DNA of 64,000 nucleotides from Budorcas taxicolor (lineage: Eukaryota; Chordata; Mammalia; Artiodactyla; Bovidae): assembly GCF_023091745.1 (NCBI RefSeq), contig NC_068920.1:150751622-150815621 (forward strand). The letters are read 5' to 3'. The notes under the pieces were generated by a model that saw only the letters and a list, made by a program, of their open reading frames with translations, did no database searches and had not been told where the DNA came from. The translations under genes were made by a program, and so were the position numbers. This document shows, in pieces, positions 32,430-43,269 of the stretch (position 1 is the stretch's first letter; every line of letters begins with the position of its first letter).

Positions 32430-33050
32430 CAGGATGTTCAGAAGGAGGGTGCCTGCAGCTGTGTGTGTAAGTTAGAACTGGAAGCTTATGCGCCCTATGC
32501 TTTTCTTAGGAGTTTAGACTTTATACTGTGACCAATGAGTGATCAAGAAGTTTTTAAGGAGAAGAGATATGTATTTTCAGTTTAATGTTTTTAACAACAA
32601 TTGCTATGCCAAAAAAAAAAAAAAGATTGGAATTTGGGTGTGTTGCGTTTCTTGATGGGATTAGACAAAAAAGTACAGAAGAACTGAACTAATAAATATA
32701 GTTAAATGGTAGAATAATATTCATAAATTAGTTTGGTAGGAGGGTACTATGAGATTATTAAATGATGAGAAAAAAGAAGGGTCTTTAGGGAGAAAATTAG
32801 GAAGAGTGAGGCTTCTGATTTGAGTCAATAGTGGTAGAGACACTAACTAGTTGAAAAAGGAGATATTTGACAAGTCTTTAAGAGTTATTTCTTGGAACTG
32901 CATGTTGTGTTTTTGAAAGTTTAAATCAAGTTGCTGTTGGAAATAAATGTCTATAGTTAGAGAGGGAGAGGTCAGCATGTGAAAATCTGGGTATTGAGTA
33001 GTAAAGAAGGATTTTCAAAAAAATTATGGATCTGGCAGTCTTTCTGCTTA
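32430..33050 (+). mobile_element. L2 LINE, sense, diverged
   Basis: Old L2-like text: CTTAGGAGTTTAGACTTTATACTG, AAGTTTTTAAGGAGAAGAG, then GGAAATAAATGTCTATAGTTAGAGAGGGAGAGG and AAATCTGGGTATTGAGTAG in L2 order. A 14-A run at 32611-32624 interrupts it. Confidence 0.5.
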
Positions 33051-33241
33051 GCACACAATCACCTGTCTTTCCATCAACATCACATCTTTTTGACAGGATG
33101 ATGCATTTAACTGATATGTTTAGCATATATTAATATCAATTAATGAGCAGACGACAGTGAAAGTCAATCCAAGAAGTGAGATGATATTGCTGGGGGCAGA
33201 TAAAGGAAAAAGACAACTGCTGACAAATACTATATGTAAAT

Positions 33242-33454
33242 GGGGCTTCCCATGTAGCTCAGTAGTAAAGAATCCACCTGCCAATGCAGGGAATGTGGGT
33301 TTAATCCCAAGGTCAGGAAGACCCCCTGGAGAAGGGAATGGCTGCCCACTCCAGTATTCTTGCCTGGAGCCCCATGGACAGAGAGGAGCCTGGGGGGCTA
33401 CAGTCCATGGGGTCATGAACAGTCAAGTTAGTGACTAAATCAAAAGAACAACAA
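33242..33454 (+). mobile_element. Bov-tA SINE with 13-bp TSD
   Basis: Complete SINE (GGGGCTTCCCATGTAGCTC ... AGTGACTAAATCAAAAGAACAACA). ACTATATGTAAAT occurs exactly at 33229-33241 and 33455-33467. Confidence 0.96.
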
Positions 33455-33467
33455 ACTATATGTAAAT

Positions 33468-33949
33468 ACAGCGGGTGCTGGATCTGAGAATGGGTGGCCA
33501 GGGAGTGGTGCGGCTCAAAATCTCATAGACAGAAATGGAGCAAAAGGGGACAGACACTCCTGTGCATGGAAGCAAGACATGGCCTGAGGAAGCAGAATTG
33601 AAAATAAAACATAAATCTCCTTTCCTGGAAGCAGTGTTCTTCCTGATGAGGTGAGCAAACGACATAAATAATCTATAATTTTAAAGAATACGATACATTT
33701 CAAAATAAACACAGCTATTATTTTCTAAGATGAGGGGAACCTAAAACACTCTTTAAACAACTTGATTATTAGGAAAAGTTCCCAAGTAGACAGAAGAAAA
33801 GAGGGCAGAATATACTGTCATTTCTGTGCCAAACAATTACAGCGAAGGATTCTGAGGCCTTTGATGTAATTTGTGCTGTTCTGAGAGGCTCTGACACACC
33901 TTCAGTTAGAGACTTAAATGCTGCTCTCTCAACATACCAACCATGTGAG
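33468..33949. other. single-copy DNA
   Basis: Nothing recognised. Confidence 0.45.
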
Positions 33950-34112
33950 CTTGTGTGTGTATGTGTGTGTGTGTGTATACACACACACATATATGTACAT
34001 TATGTATATGTACACACACATCGTGTATATATATGTATGCTACAAATATACTGTAAATAGTGTATAAATATATATATATATAAACAGTATATGGTGTATA
34101 TATGTATATAGT
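33950..34112. repeat. compound (GT)n-(AC)n-(TA)n microsatellite
   Basis: GT repeats, then AC repeats (TGTATACACACACACA forms a self-complementary centre), then TATA-rich text. The GT/AC mirror at 33950-34022 can fold back on itself. Confidence 0.9.
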
Positions 34113-34242
34113 TTTCATTAGTCTCTGTTTTTTATAATCTTTAAAAATGCATTGAATCATACCTGTATCTGCTCAAAACTCTGTAATAACCTAAATAGGT
34201 AAAGAATTTGACAAAAAATAGATACATGTATATGTATAACTG

Positions 34243-34463
34243 AGGGCTTCCCAGACAGCGCTACTTGTAAAGAACTCACCAGCCAATGCAGGGGACTTAA
34301 GAGACACAGGTTGGATCCCTGGGTCAGGAAGATCCCCTGGAGGAAGCCATGGTAATCCACTCCAGTCTTCTTGCCTGGAGAGTCCCATGGACAGAGGAGT
34401 CTGGCGAGCTGCTGTCCACTGGATCACAAAAAGTCAGACACGATTGAAGCAACTTAGCATACA
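34243..34463 (+). mobile_element. Bov-tA SINE, sense
   Basis: Head GGGCTTCCCAGACAGCGC, extended-head variant (GGACTTAAGAGACACAGG), tail ends GATTGAAGCAACTTAGCATAC. Confidence 0.92.
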
Positions 34464-34509
34464 TGTACGCATATGCATATACACTTGCTCCTTGGGAGAA
34501 AAGATATGA

Positions 34510-34995
34510 CAGTCCTAGACAGCATATTAAAAAGCAGAGACATTACTTTGCTGAAAAAGTCCACAGGGTTGGAACTATGGTTTTTCCAGTAGTCATGTAT
34601 AGATGTGAGAGTTGGACCATAAAGAAAGCTGAGTATCAAAGAATTGATGCTTTTGAACTGTGATGTTGGAGAAGACTCTTGAGAGTCCCTTGGACTGCCA
34701 GGAGATCAAACAAATCAATCTTAAAGGAAATCAATCCTGAATATTCACTGGAAAAACTGATGTTTGAAGCTGAGGCTCCAATGCTTTGGCCACCAGATGC
34801 AAAGAGCTGACTCATTAGAAAAGACCCTGATGCTGGGAAAGACTGAAGGCAGGAGGAAAAGGGGACCACAGAGGATGAGATGGTAGGATGGCATCTTCGA
34901 CTCAATGGACATGAATTTGCATGAGCTCTGGGAGATGGTGAAGTACGGAAAACTTTGGTGTGTTGTAGTCCACGGAGTCGGAAATAGAGGGGCAT
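34510..34995 (+). mobile_element. BovB 3' fragment, sense
   Basis: Includes SCESWTIKKAEYQRIDAF-like coding text (34600-34660), then a frame-shifted C-terminal region and a worn 3' end (GTTGTAGTCCACGGAGTCGG). Broken by several indels. Confidence 0.9.
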
Positions 34996-34999
34996 GAAA

Positions 35000-35100
35000 A
35001 ACAGCACATGTGTATAACTGAATCTGTTTGTTGTACACCTAAAACAAATACAACATTGTTAATAAACTCTCTTGCAATGTAAAATAAAAATTTAAGAAAT
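35000..35100 (+). mobile_element. L1 3' terminus, sense
   Basis: TGTGTATAACTGAATCTGTTTG, TTGTACACCTAAAACAAATACAACATTG and an A-rich end (AAAATAAAAATTTAAG) match the last 100 bases of an artiodactyl L1. Confidence 0.7.
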
Positions 35101-36284
35101 AATCAAATTAGATATATATATATATTTAAAAATACCTTTTTCCTAGAAATATACCTAGGATCAAAATAAACAAGTTATGTAAAAACATTAACTGATGACC
35201 CCTTTGTGCAAACCTGCTGACCTTCAGTTTGAGAATGTGCTTAAAAGATTTGCTGGATGGAAATCTGCTCCTCACAAACACTCCTGAGACTCTGCTGTCC
35301 ACACACAAACTCTGTTTAGTTGCTGACCTTGTCCTTTTAATTTCCATGCTCCCCACCTAGAGAAAAGGCTGTTTATTTGTCTCACGATTTGGCCGATGAG
35401 CCTCTGTCTTCTAGTCTGAGTTCCAACAAGAATATATCTTGAAATCCGTGAAGAAATTTGACTCCCTATCTACAGCTTCCTGGCTTCAGCTATTTAAAAT
35501 ATCTCTGCACATTTGTACCATTTAATGACAGGAATATCTTCCTCCAGAGCCTCAAGGGTCAAGAGAAAGGACCTCTCTGAATAGCCCTTACCTGTACACG
35601 AGATGCATGTTAAATGAATAAGCAAAATTATTGCTCCCTTTTTGTGAAAATAAGAATGGCTTACTTGACAGACGTGTAGACCTATTCTTGTTATTGAATC
35701 AGAGAACAGCCGTGATGTCAGCTTAAACTGTCCGACTGTAGAAGGTGACATGAGATGAAATTTACGGACCTGAGAATCCGCCTGCCCAGGAAACACTGTG
35801 GAGCCGATTCAGGACCCAATCGTGGTTCAAGTGTGGCCCTTGTGAGAAGCAGTACTTGAAGAGTTAGACATGGAAGGTGCTGCAGAGGCTCAAGGCAGGC
35901 AGGAGAACAGGGATACAGGGGATGTCGATGTGGCGGGAAGGAAGAAGCAACACAGTTAGCCCAGGGTGGCCAGATGCATCCGGGAAGGTCAAGCTCACAA
36001 GAAGTGACTCATTTTCTCAGGATGGCGTCTTGATGCTTTCTGCACAGACTTAAGAGGGGCTCCCTGAATTGAAGCAAAATGAGAGTGTTTGCAGCGACAG
36101 TGACAGTGTGAGCACCCCCCTGAGGTCCCGCACCCTCAGTGAAGCCTCCCAGGTGTGGCATCTGCAGGTGCACCTACTTTCACCAGAGCAGTTGCGTTAG
36201 CTACATCTCCCTAAGTTCCTACTCACTTCCTGACCTAGAGAGTGTGGTACAGAAAGAGAAAAGAAAAGGTCGTGTGTGTGCATG
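35101..36284. other. single-copy DNA
   Basis: About 1.2 kb, repeat-poor. The 100-aa minus frame at 35494-35796 has no motif I recognise. Confidence 0.45.
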
Positions 36285-36722
36285 GGTACATTAGTCTCTT
36301 CAGTCATGTCCAACCCTTTGTGACCCCATGGACTGTAGCCCGCCAGGCTCCTCTGTCCATTGGATTCCCCAGGCAGGAACACTGGAGTGGGTTGCCATGC
36401 CCTCCTCCAAGGGATCCTCCCGACTCAGGGATCAGACCCACTTCTCTTACGTCTCCTGCTTTGGTCAGTCAGTTCAGTCGCTCCATCGTGTCCGACTTTG
36501 CAACCCCATGAATCGCAGCACGCCAGGCCTTCCTGTCCATCACCATCCCCTGGAGTTCACTCACACTCACATCCATTGACTCGGTGATGCCATCCAGCCA
36601 TCTCTGTCATCCCCTTTTCCTCCTGCCCCCAATCCCTCCCAGCATCAGAGTCTTTTCCAATGAGTCAACTCTTCGCATGAGGTAGATGGGTTCTTTACCA
36701 CTAGTTCCACCTGGGAAGCTCC
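36285..36722 (-). mobile_element. Bov-tA SINE split by a BovB insertion, antisense
   Basis: Tail and body at 36285-36465 (to TACGTCTCCTGCTTTGG). The head's remaining 40 bases (ATGGGTTCTTTACCACTAG ... CACCTGGGAAGCTCC) resume at 36683. The gap holds a BovB fragment, so the SINE is the older element. Confidence 0.9.
36466..36682 (-). mobile_element. BovB 3' end nested in a SINE, antisense
   Basis: TCAGTCAGTTCAGTCGCTCC ... TTCGCATGAGGTAG: the last 217 bases of BovB with the (TTCAG)n-type terminus. On the minus strand it encodes MRRVDSLEKTLMLGGIGGRR (upstream of about 36605). Confidence 0.93.
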
Positions 36723-36990
36723 AAATACAGCATATTAATGCATCTATGTGGAACTTAGAAAAGTGGCATAGATGATCGTATTTGTGAAGCAGAAATATAG
36801 ACACAGATGCAGAGAACAAACGTATGGATACCAAGGAGGATGTGCGGGAGGGATGAATTGGGCTTTTAACATATATACACTATTGATACTGCATATAGAA
36901 TGGATAACTAATGAGGACCTACTGTATAAAAAATAAAAATAAAAGAATTGCTTTACTAGAACTAAAAAATAAATAAATACAGAAAAGGGG
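36723..36990 (+). mobile_element. L1 3' UTR, sense, older subfamily
   Basis: AATACAGCATATTAATGCATC, TATGTGGAACTTAGAAAAGTGG, GTATGGATACCAAGGAGG, CTGTATAAAAAATAAAAATAAAAG: an L1 3' UTR with an A-rich tail, more diverged than the copies at 16951 and 41846. Confidence 0.6.
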
Positions 36991-37841
36991 ATTAATCGAT
37001 CAAAAACCAGATTTCAAAAAATATATGCTATAAATTCTCAAAGCACAAAAATTATGTTTACGCTGATTGAATTTGCATCCAGAGCATTTAACAAAGTAAT
37101 TGGTGCACAAAATTACATGAGAAATGCATGTTGTATGTAAGAACATGCAATATAGCCCTGTTTATCGTATCTTTGCAGACTGCACCAATTTGTAGGGCTA
37201 GAGAATGTATGTTCAGTATGGTTACAGCCTTGCTATTCTCCCTGGTTAATTTTTGCTTTCAATCCATTGCTGTTCCATGTGAGTATTGAGGTCATTCTTG
37301 CTTCTGAGCCCAAGGTGCATCAAACACTAATTGCTTCATTTACAAAGCTTTCTCTGGTATAATAAGTACAAATTCATGTAAACAATACACAGATAGCTGG
37401 CATAGACTTTTTATGAGAAGATCTGTAATCTAAACTAGGTAGCTTATCTAACTGAGGAAAATTTTCTGCCTCATTTCTTTATACAATAGTGACTGTAAGA
37501 TAAATTGTAGATAATCAATATAATATTGATAAGCTATTTAAAATAAAATATTTAGAAGCTGCCACTAATTTCTACGTTAAACAAAGTGAGATTGGAGAGC
37601 CTCAGTTTGACTACTCAATCTGGGTTACAAAATATACAAAATAAACATTATAGAAAGAAACCCACATTACTTTGTATTGACACAAATCTTTTATACATGG
37701 TGAGGTAATGTATGCAAAGGTATCCAGCACATAGCCTAATTCATGGATGGTCGATACTAGTCAGTTTCCATCCCTTTATTTCTAATTTCAAGTTGATCAC
37801 CCAAAATGTGCTTCTTAGAAGTGTTCTTGGATTTCTCTCAG
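36991..37841. other. single-copy AT-rich DNA
   Basis: Nothing recognised. Confidence 0.5.
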
Positions 37842-37952
37842 ACCTGAGTTTGAACAAACTCTAGGGGATAGTGAAGGACAGGGAAGCCTGGTGTACTGCA
37901 GTCCATGGAGTCACGAAGAGTCAAACACAACTTAGTGAGTGAACAATAGACT
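37842..37952 (+). mobile_element. short BovB 3' end, sense
   Basis: GACCTGAGTTTGAACAAACTC ... CAAACACAACTTAGTGAGTGAACAATAG: the last 110 bases only, AACAA-type terminus. Confidence 0.88.
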
Positions 37953-39039
37953 AAACATTCAATCAATGAAGAAAATTATTTGTCATATTCAATGGTTCTT
38001 TTTTCTTTTTAAAGCATCTTTTCAGGCATTATCTAAGTGCATAACATGCAATCATGCTATTGTATCTATTACACATTGGTTATTTTTGCATTAGAGAAAA
38101 TAATGTGTATGCGTTTTCATTGCTGCAGTTTTCTCCTCCACTTTCAAAAGAAAAAATGTATATATATATAACAATCATTTTTTTTTTTTTTTTACCAGCA
38201 CCATAACTTTTGGGAATAAGTTTAAGTCAGATGAACTCTATAGCTCCTTCAAAATCTGTGACATTCTAATTTATTTTCTAAAGGCTTTTGAAATAAAAGA
38301 AAAACGTTTAAAAACCAACCCTGGGAATAGTCCAAGAGATATAAAAATGGTTGCATTCAATGATCTTTTGCAAACATAACCTCTAGTGTGTTTATGAAAA
38401 AAAATGAATAAGAGAATATGATAGAAATACAGAAAACATTTGGCCTTTGCATTTATCTTTCTCTGGACACAAATCCCCCCTGAACTTTGTGTCAACAACA
38501 AAAATGTCACCAGTGAAAAGCACATTAATCACAGGACACAAACTGTTCTTCCTTTACCTGCCTACCTCTCCCTCACAGACTCTGTGTAACTCCTACTAAA
38601 ATCAGCAATGAACATTTTTGTGGAGTGTTTTATTTCCTGCTGGATCATTTTTAAGCTGTGACTGATGATACTTATGGGGAGTGGACTGTCTTAGAAGATA
38701 GTTGAACTCAGGAATACCTAGCTTACCCAGCTGGTCATCTTAAATTAAGTAAGAACATCCTCTCAAAGATCCAGACTCCCAATTGATATTCATGGTTTTT
38801 CTGTGGCTTTAACCAGGTAGCTCCTGTCCTGCTATGATTCTCCTGAGGGCCTCAGCTTTCTGGCCAAGTGCACATAGCTTGAGTCTCCATTGTCTCATAC
38901 CTATGAACAGTTAAGCTTCAGGGGCCAAGAAAAAGTCTCCTCAAGGCAGACTGAAATGAACAAAGGACTTGGTGTCAGGGTGAGGGGTACTGTCATGTCA
39001 GTGCAGGATAAAGTCAGAGTCTTAGTCTACAATTAAGCA
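37953..39039. other. single-copy AT-rich DNA
   Basis: Nothing recognised apart from a (TA)n run followed by a 17-T run at 38157-38194. Confidence 0.5.
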
Positions 39040-39430
39040 AATTAATCCTACTAATGGTAGCCAATCTACTAGATGCTTACAAATGTTGGAAATAAGAAAA
39101 AAGTAGCCCTTGTTCTTGAAGATTCTAAGAGAGTAGCATGGAAACACGCAAAAATCATTAAAATGCAGTGTCTGCATTCATTAGGTGACAGATATAAAGA
39201 ATGATGGTGAGTTGAGGGAAGGGAGACAGAAGAGTCTGAGCTTGTTTTGAAAGATGAGTAGGAGATACCAAGTAGAATGTGATGGAGGGGATTTCAGGTG
39301 AGGGTGGGGAGGAGAGCCTATGGGTACCCATGATGGCTGGAAAGTTCTGGAAAATGTTTGAGTGGAACAAACCTGTGTGGAGAGGAAAGAATGAGCCTGG
39401 GTCAACCTCATGACATGTGAGGTGAGACAG
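39040..39430 (+). mobile_element. L2 LINE 3' part, sense
   Basis: CCCTTGTTCTTGAAGATTCTAAGAG, ATTAAAATGCAGTGTC, GAGCTTGTTTTGAAAGATGAGTAGG, GATGGCTGGAAAGTTCTGG follow L2 order and wording, well diverged. Confidence 0.62.
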
Positions 39431-39779
39431 AGCATTTTGAGGATGATTATCCACGGCTTGAAAAATTGACGCAAAGGGCATATATTTAATCGAGAGATTT
39501 CTGTCCCCTCACCCTCACAGTACTGTTCCATTTTAACCCATAAAGTTACCTGCAGGTCTGAGTACAGGCACCACTCAGCTGTCTCTCACGGGGCTGGCTT
39601 AATTTCAGGTCAAACCTTGGCCAAGAAAATGTAAGTCATATTTTCCCCTTTGCTCTGTGATTCTTAATCTGATTCCATTTGGGGTCAGTTTCTTTATTGA
39701 TGAAATATATTCTTTAGCAGTTCCTTTATATATTTTAGTTAGACTTTTGAGGTATGTGTAGGGTCACATGTAGTTATAA
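39431..39779. other. single-copy DNA
   Basis: Nothing recognised; its end carries the left TSD of the large L1 insertion. Confidence 0.45.
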
Positions 39780-40251
39780 GAAATAATGAAATGGTACTTC
39801 ATTGTGGTTTTGATTTGCATTTCTCTGATAATGAGTGATATTGAGCATCTTTTCATGTGTTTGTTAGCCATCTGTATGTCTTCTGTAGAGAAATGTCTGT
39901 TTAGTTCTTTGGCCCATTTTTTGATTGGGTCATTTATTTTTCTGGAGTTGAGCTACAGGAGTTGCTTGCATATTTTTGAGATTAATTCTTTGTCAGTTGC
40001 TTCATTTGCTATTATTTTCTCCTATTCTGAAGGCTGTCTTTTCACCTTGTTTATAGTTTCCTTTGTTGCGCAGAAGCTTTTAATTTTAATTAGGTCCCAT
40101 TTGTTTATTTTTGCTTTTATTTCCAATATTCTGGGAGGTGGGTCATAGAGAATCCTGCTGTGATTTATCTCAGAGAGTGTTTTGCCTATGTTCTCCTCTA
40201 GGTGTTTATAGTTTCTGGTCTTACATTTAGATCTTAATTCATTTTGAGTTA

Positions 40252-41271
40252 TACCAGACCACCTAACCTGCCTCTTGAGAAACCTGTATGCAGGTCAGGA
40301 AGCAACAGTTAGAACTGGACAATGAACAACAGACTGGTTCCAAATAAGAAAAGTTGTATCAAGGCTGTATATTGTCACCCTGCTTATTTAACTTCTATGC
40401 AGAGTACATCATGAGAAACGCTGGGCTGGAAGAAACACAGGCTGGAATCAAGATTGCCGGGAGAAATATCAATCACCTCAGATATGCAGATGACACCACC
40501 CTTATGGCAGAAAGTGAAGAGGAGCTAAAAAGTCTCTTGATGAAAGTGAATGTGGAGAGTGAAAAAGTTGGCTTAAAGCTCAACATTCAGAAAACAAAGA
40601 TCATGGCATCCAGTCCCATCACTTCATGGGAAATAGATGGGGAAACAGTGGAAACAGTGTCAGAGTTTATTTTTTGGGGCTCCAAGATCACCGCAGATGG
40701 TGACTGCAGCCATGAAATTAAAAGACACTTACTCCTTGGAAGAAAAGTTATGACCAACCTAGAGAGCATATTCAAAAGCAGGGACATTAATTACCTTGGC
40801 GACTAAGGTCCGTCTAGTCAAGGCTATGGTTTTCCTGTGGTCATGTATGGATGTGAGAGTTGGACTGTGAAGAAGGCTGAGTGCCAAAGAATTGATGCTT
40901 TTGAACCATGGTGTTGGAGAAGACTCTTGAGAGTCCCTTGGAGTGCAAGGAGATCCAACCAGTCCATTCTGAAGGAGATCAACCCTGGGATTTCTTTGGA
41001 GGGAATGATGCTGAACCTGAAACTCCAGTACTTTGGTCACCTCATGCGAAGAATTGACTCATTGGAAAAGACTCTGATGCTGGGAGGGATTGGGGGCAGT
41101 AGGAGGAAGGGACGACCGAGGATGAGATGGCTAGATGGCATCATGGACTAAATGGACATGAGTCTGAGTGAACTCCGGGAGAGGGTGATGAACAGGGAGG
41201 CTTGGCGTGTTGAGATTCATGGGGTCAAAGAGTCAGACACGACTGAGCGACTGAACTGAACTGAACTGATG
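40252..41271 (+). mobile_element. BovB nested inside the inverted L1 part
   Basis: Sense BovB, about 1.02 kb, from ACCAGACCACCTAACCTGCC to the ACTGAACTGAACTGA terminus. It splits L1 ORF2 between TCATTTTGAGTT (left) and TGGTGTTAGAAAGTGTTC (right); about 16 bases of L1 are missing and no clear TSD is seen. It is younger than the L1. Confidence 0.95.
40354..41151 (+). pseudogene. BovB reverse transcriptase ORF remnant
   Basis: C-terminal half of the RTE-type RT. Visible: GCILSPCLFNFYAEYIMRNA, the catalytic YADD motif at 40483-40494 (in LRYADDTTLMAES), ITADGDCSHEIKR, then YGCESWTVKKAECQRIDAF and LQYFGHLMRRIDSLEKTL. A stop at 40804-40806 interrupts the frame; reading resumes in the same frame from 40837 and ends at a stop after WLDGIMD where the family has Thr-Asp-Ser. 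Bases are lost at 40345-40355 just upstream (GAAAAGTTGTATCAAGG). Dead copy. Confidence 0.92.
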
Positions 41272-41274
41272 GTG

Positions 41275-41845
41275 TTAGAAAGTGTTCTAGTTTCATTCTT
41301 TTACAAGTGGTTGACCAGTTTTCCCAGCACCACTTGTAAAAGAGATTGTCTTTTCTCCATTGTATATTCTTGCCTCCTTTGTCAAAGATAAAGTATCCAT
41401 AGGTGCATGGATTTATCTCTGGGCTTTCTATTTTGTTCCATTGATCTATATTTCTGTCTTTGTGCCAGTACCATACTGTCTTGATGACTGTGGCTTTGTA
41501 GTAGAGCCTGAAGTCAGGCAGGTTGATTCTTCCAGTTCCATTCTTCTTTCTCAAGATTGCTTTGGCTATTCGAGGTTTTTTGTATTTCCATACAAACTGT
41601 GAAATTATTTGTTCTAGCTCTGTGAAAAATACCATTGGTAGCTTGATAGGGATTGCATTGAATCTATAGATTGCTTTAGGTAGTGTACTCATTTTCACTA
41701 TATTGACTCTTCTCATCCATGGACACGGTATATTTCTCCATCTATTCGTGTCCTCTTTGATTTTTTTCACCAGTGTTTTATAGTTTTCTATATATAGGTC
41801 TTTTGTTTCTTTAGGTAGATATATTCCTAAGTATTTTATTCTTAT
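41275..41845 (-). pseudogene. L1 ORF2 C-terminal segment
   Basis: Minus-strand frame open for most of 41225-41770. Typical L1 ORF2 wording: MRRVNIVKMSTLPKAIYRFN, GRINLPDFRLYYKATVIKTV, WNKIESPEINPCTYGYFIFD, LFYKWCWENWSTTCKRMKLE. It enters the BovB terminus at its C-terminal side (reads TPSVQFSSVAQSC), so the open frame is a read-through into the nested element. Confidence 0.9.
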
Positions 41846-42288
41846 ACTAACGCATATATTTGGAATTTAGAAAGATGGTAACGATAACCCTGTATGTGAG
41901 ACAGCAAAAGAGACATAGATATATAGAACAGTCTTTTGAACTCTGTGGGAGAGGGTGAGGGTGGGATGATTTGGGAGAATGGCATTGAAACATGTATAAT
42001 ATCATATGTGAAGTGAATCGCCAGTCCAGGTTTGATGCATGATACAGGACGCTTGGGGCTGGTGCACTGGGATGACCCAGATGGATGGTATGGGTAGGGA
42101 GTTGGGAGGGGGGTTCAGGATGGGGAACACGTGTACACCTGTGGCGGATTCATCTTGACACATGGCAAAACCAATACAATATTGTAAAGTAAAAACATAA
42201 AAAAGTAAATAAAAATAAAATTATTCTAAAGAGGTAAAAAAAAAAAAAAGAAAATTAAATAAACCTAAAAAAAAAAGGAAATAATGAA

Positions 42289-42439
42289 GATTTCTTCCAC
42301 CTTCGCCTCAACTTTCTCTGATGGTATCATCTTGGAAACTCTTACAGAGAACCACAACCAGGATGTCACCATGGACACAGTCCAGATAGAGAATGTTTCT
42401 ATCCCCACAAGGATTCTTCCTGTTGTTCTTTTATAGTCA
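42289..42439. other. short single-copy stretch
   Basis: Nothing recognised. Confidence 0.4.
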
Positions 42440-43110
42440 CACCCTCTACCTTCCTGTCCCCACTCTCTGTTTAATCCTGGCAGTGGATAATCTGTTCTCC
42501 ATTTCTACAATTTTGTCACTTCAGATCTTATATGAATGGAATCCTACAGTCCTTTGGGCATTGGCTTTATTCACTCGGCACGATTCCCAGGGGATGCATC
42601 AAGGTCGTCAAGGGCATTGATAGTCTGCTTTTTATCGCTAAGTGGTATCACATGGTATGGCTCCACAGGGGATTGTTTAACTATCACCTGTTTAAGGACA
42701 TCTCAGTTGTTTCCTTTCTTGGCTCTTATGAACAAACTCTTATGAATATTTGCATATGGGTTTTTGTGTGGTCTTGGCTTTTTAGTTCTCCGGCACAAAG
42801 GCCCAAGTGTGCAATTACCGGGTCTTACGGTAGTAGTAGTTTTGTTATTGTTGTAGTCAAACTATATATAGTAGTAAACTATAGTAGTACTATATAGTAC
42901 TACAAACTACTATATATAGTAGTTATTGTTGTTGTCAAACAACAATAAGAAAAAAACCCAAGCTGCCTTTCAGAGTGTATACACCATTTTATATTCACAC
43001 CAGCAGTCTATTAACATCCTCACCATACACTCTCTGGGTGTTGTTACTAATTTTGTTAGTCGTTTTCATAGGTGTGTGATAATACATCTATCATTGCAGT
43101 TCTTCTCTAG
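42440..43110 (-). mobile_element. old L1 3' end, antisense, with palindromic block
   Basis: Antisense old L1: GAATGGAATCCTACAGTCC, GGGCATTGGC, AGTGGTATCACATGG, CTTATGAACAAACTCTTATGAATATTTGCATATGGG, then after an unusual block CACCATTTTATATTCACACCAGCAGTCTATTAACATCC. The part that should lie between (the GGTAACTCTATGTTTAAC region) is replaced by AT-rich palindromic sequence at 42835-42945. Confidence 0.65.
42841..42945. repeat. nested AT-rich palindromes flanked by direct repeats
   Basis: Two perfect 20-bp palindromes one base apart (42884-42903 and 42905-42924), a 12-bp palindrome at 42861-42872, and an 18/19 direct repeat (GTTATTGTTG... at 42844-42862 and 42922-42940, 78 bases apart). It can form hairpins or cruciforms. 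Confidence 0.9.
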
Positions 43111-43241
43111 TTTTACTGAAGTATGATTGACCATGATGTTTATATACATATCTATATCTGTATAAACATATAGATACACATTTTGAAATAATATCCCAAA
43201 TCAAGCTAATTAATATATCCATCACATCACATAGTTACCAT

Positions 43242-43269
43242 TTGTGTGTGTGTGTGTGTGTGTGTGTGT
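43242..43269 (+). repeat. (TG)14 microsatellite
   Basis: Uninterrupted TG run; pure runs are usually polymorphic. Confidence 0.92.

Larger units (their letters stand above)
39791..42277 (+). mobile_element. L1 insertion with inverted 5' part (twin priming)
   Basis: One insertion bounded by GAAATAATGAA at 39780-39790 and 42278-42288. The right part (41846-42277) is a sense L1 3' UTR ending in A-rich tail. The left part (39791-41845, minus a nested BovB) is L1 ORF2 in the opposite orientation, with the ORF2 C-terminal end next to the left flank. This is the layout produced when the RNA is primed a second time internally (twin priming). About 1.47 kb is L1. Confidence 0.9.

Noticed and set aside
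41225..41770. 181-codon minus-strand frame as a host gene
   Set aside because: Its peptide is L1 ORF2 text and its end reads into a nested BovB terminus.
42841..42945. A DNA-transposon insertion with TIRs
   Set aside because: The palindromes are adjacent and perfect and the flanking repeat is a tandem duplicate; no terminal motif of a known family.
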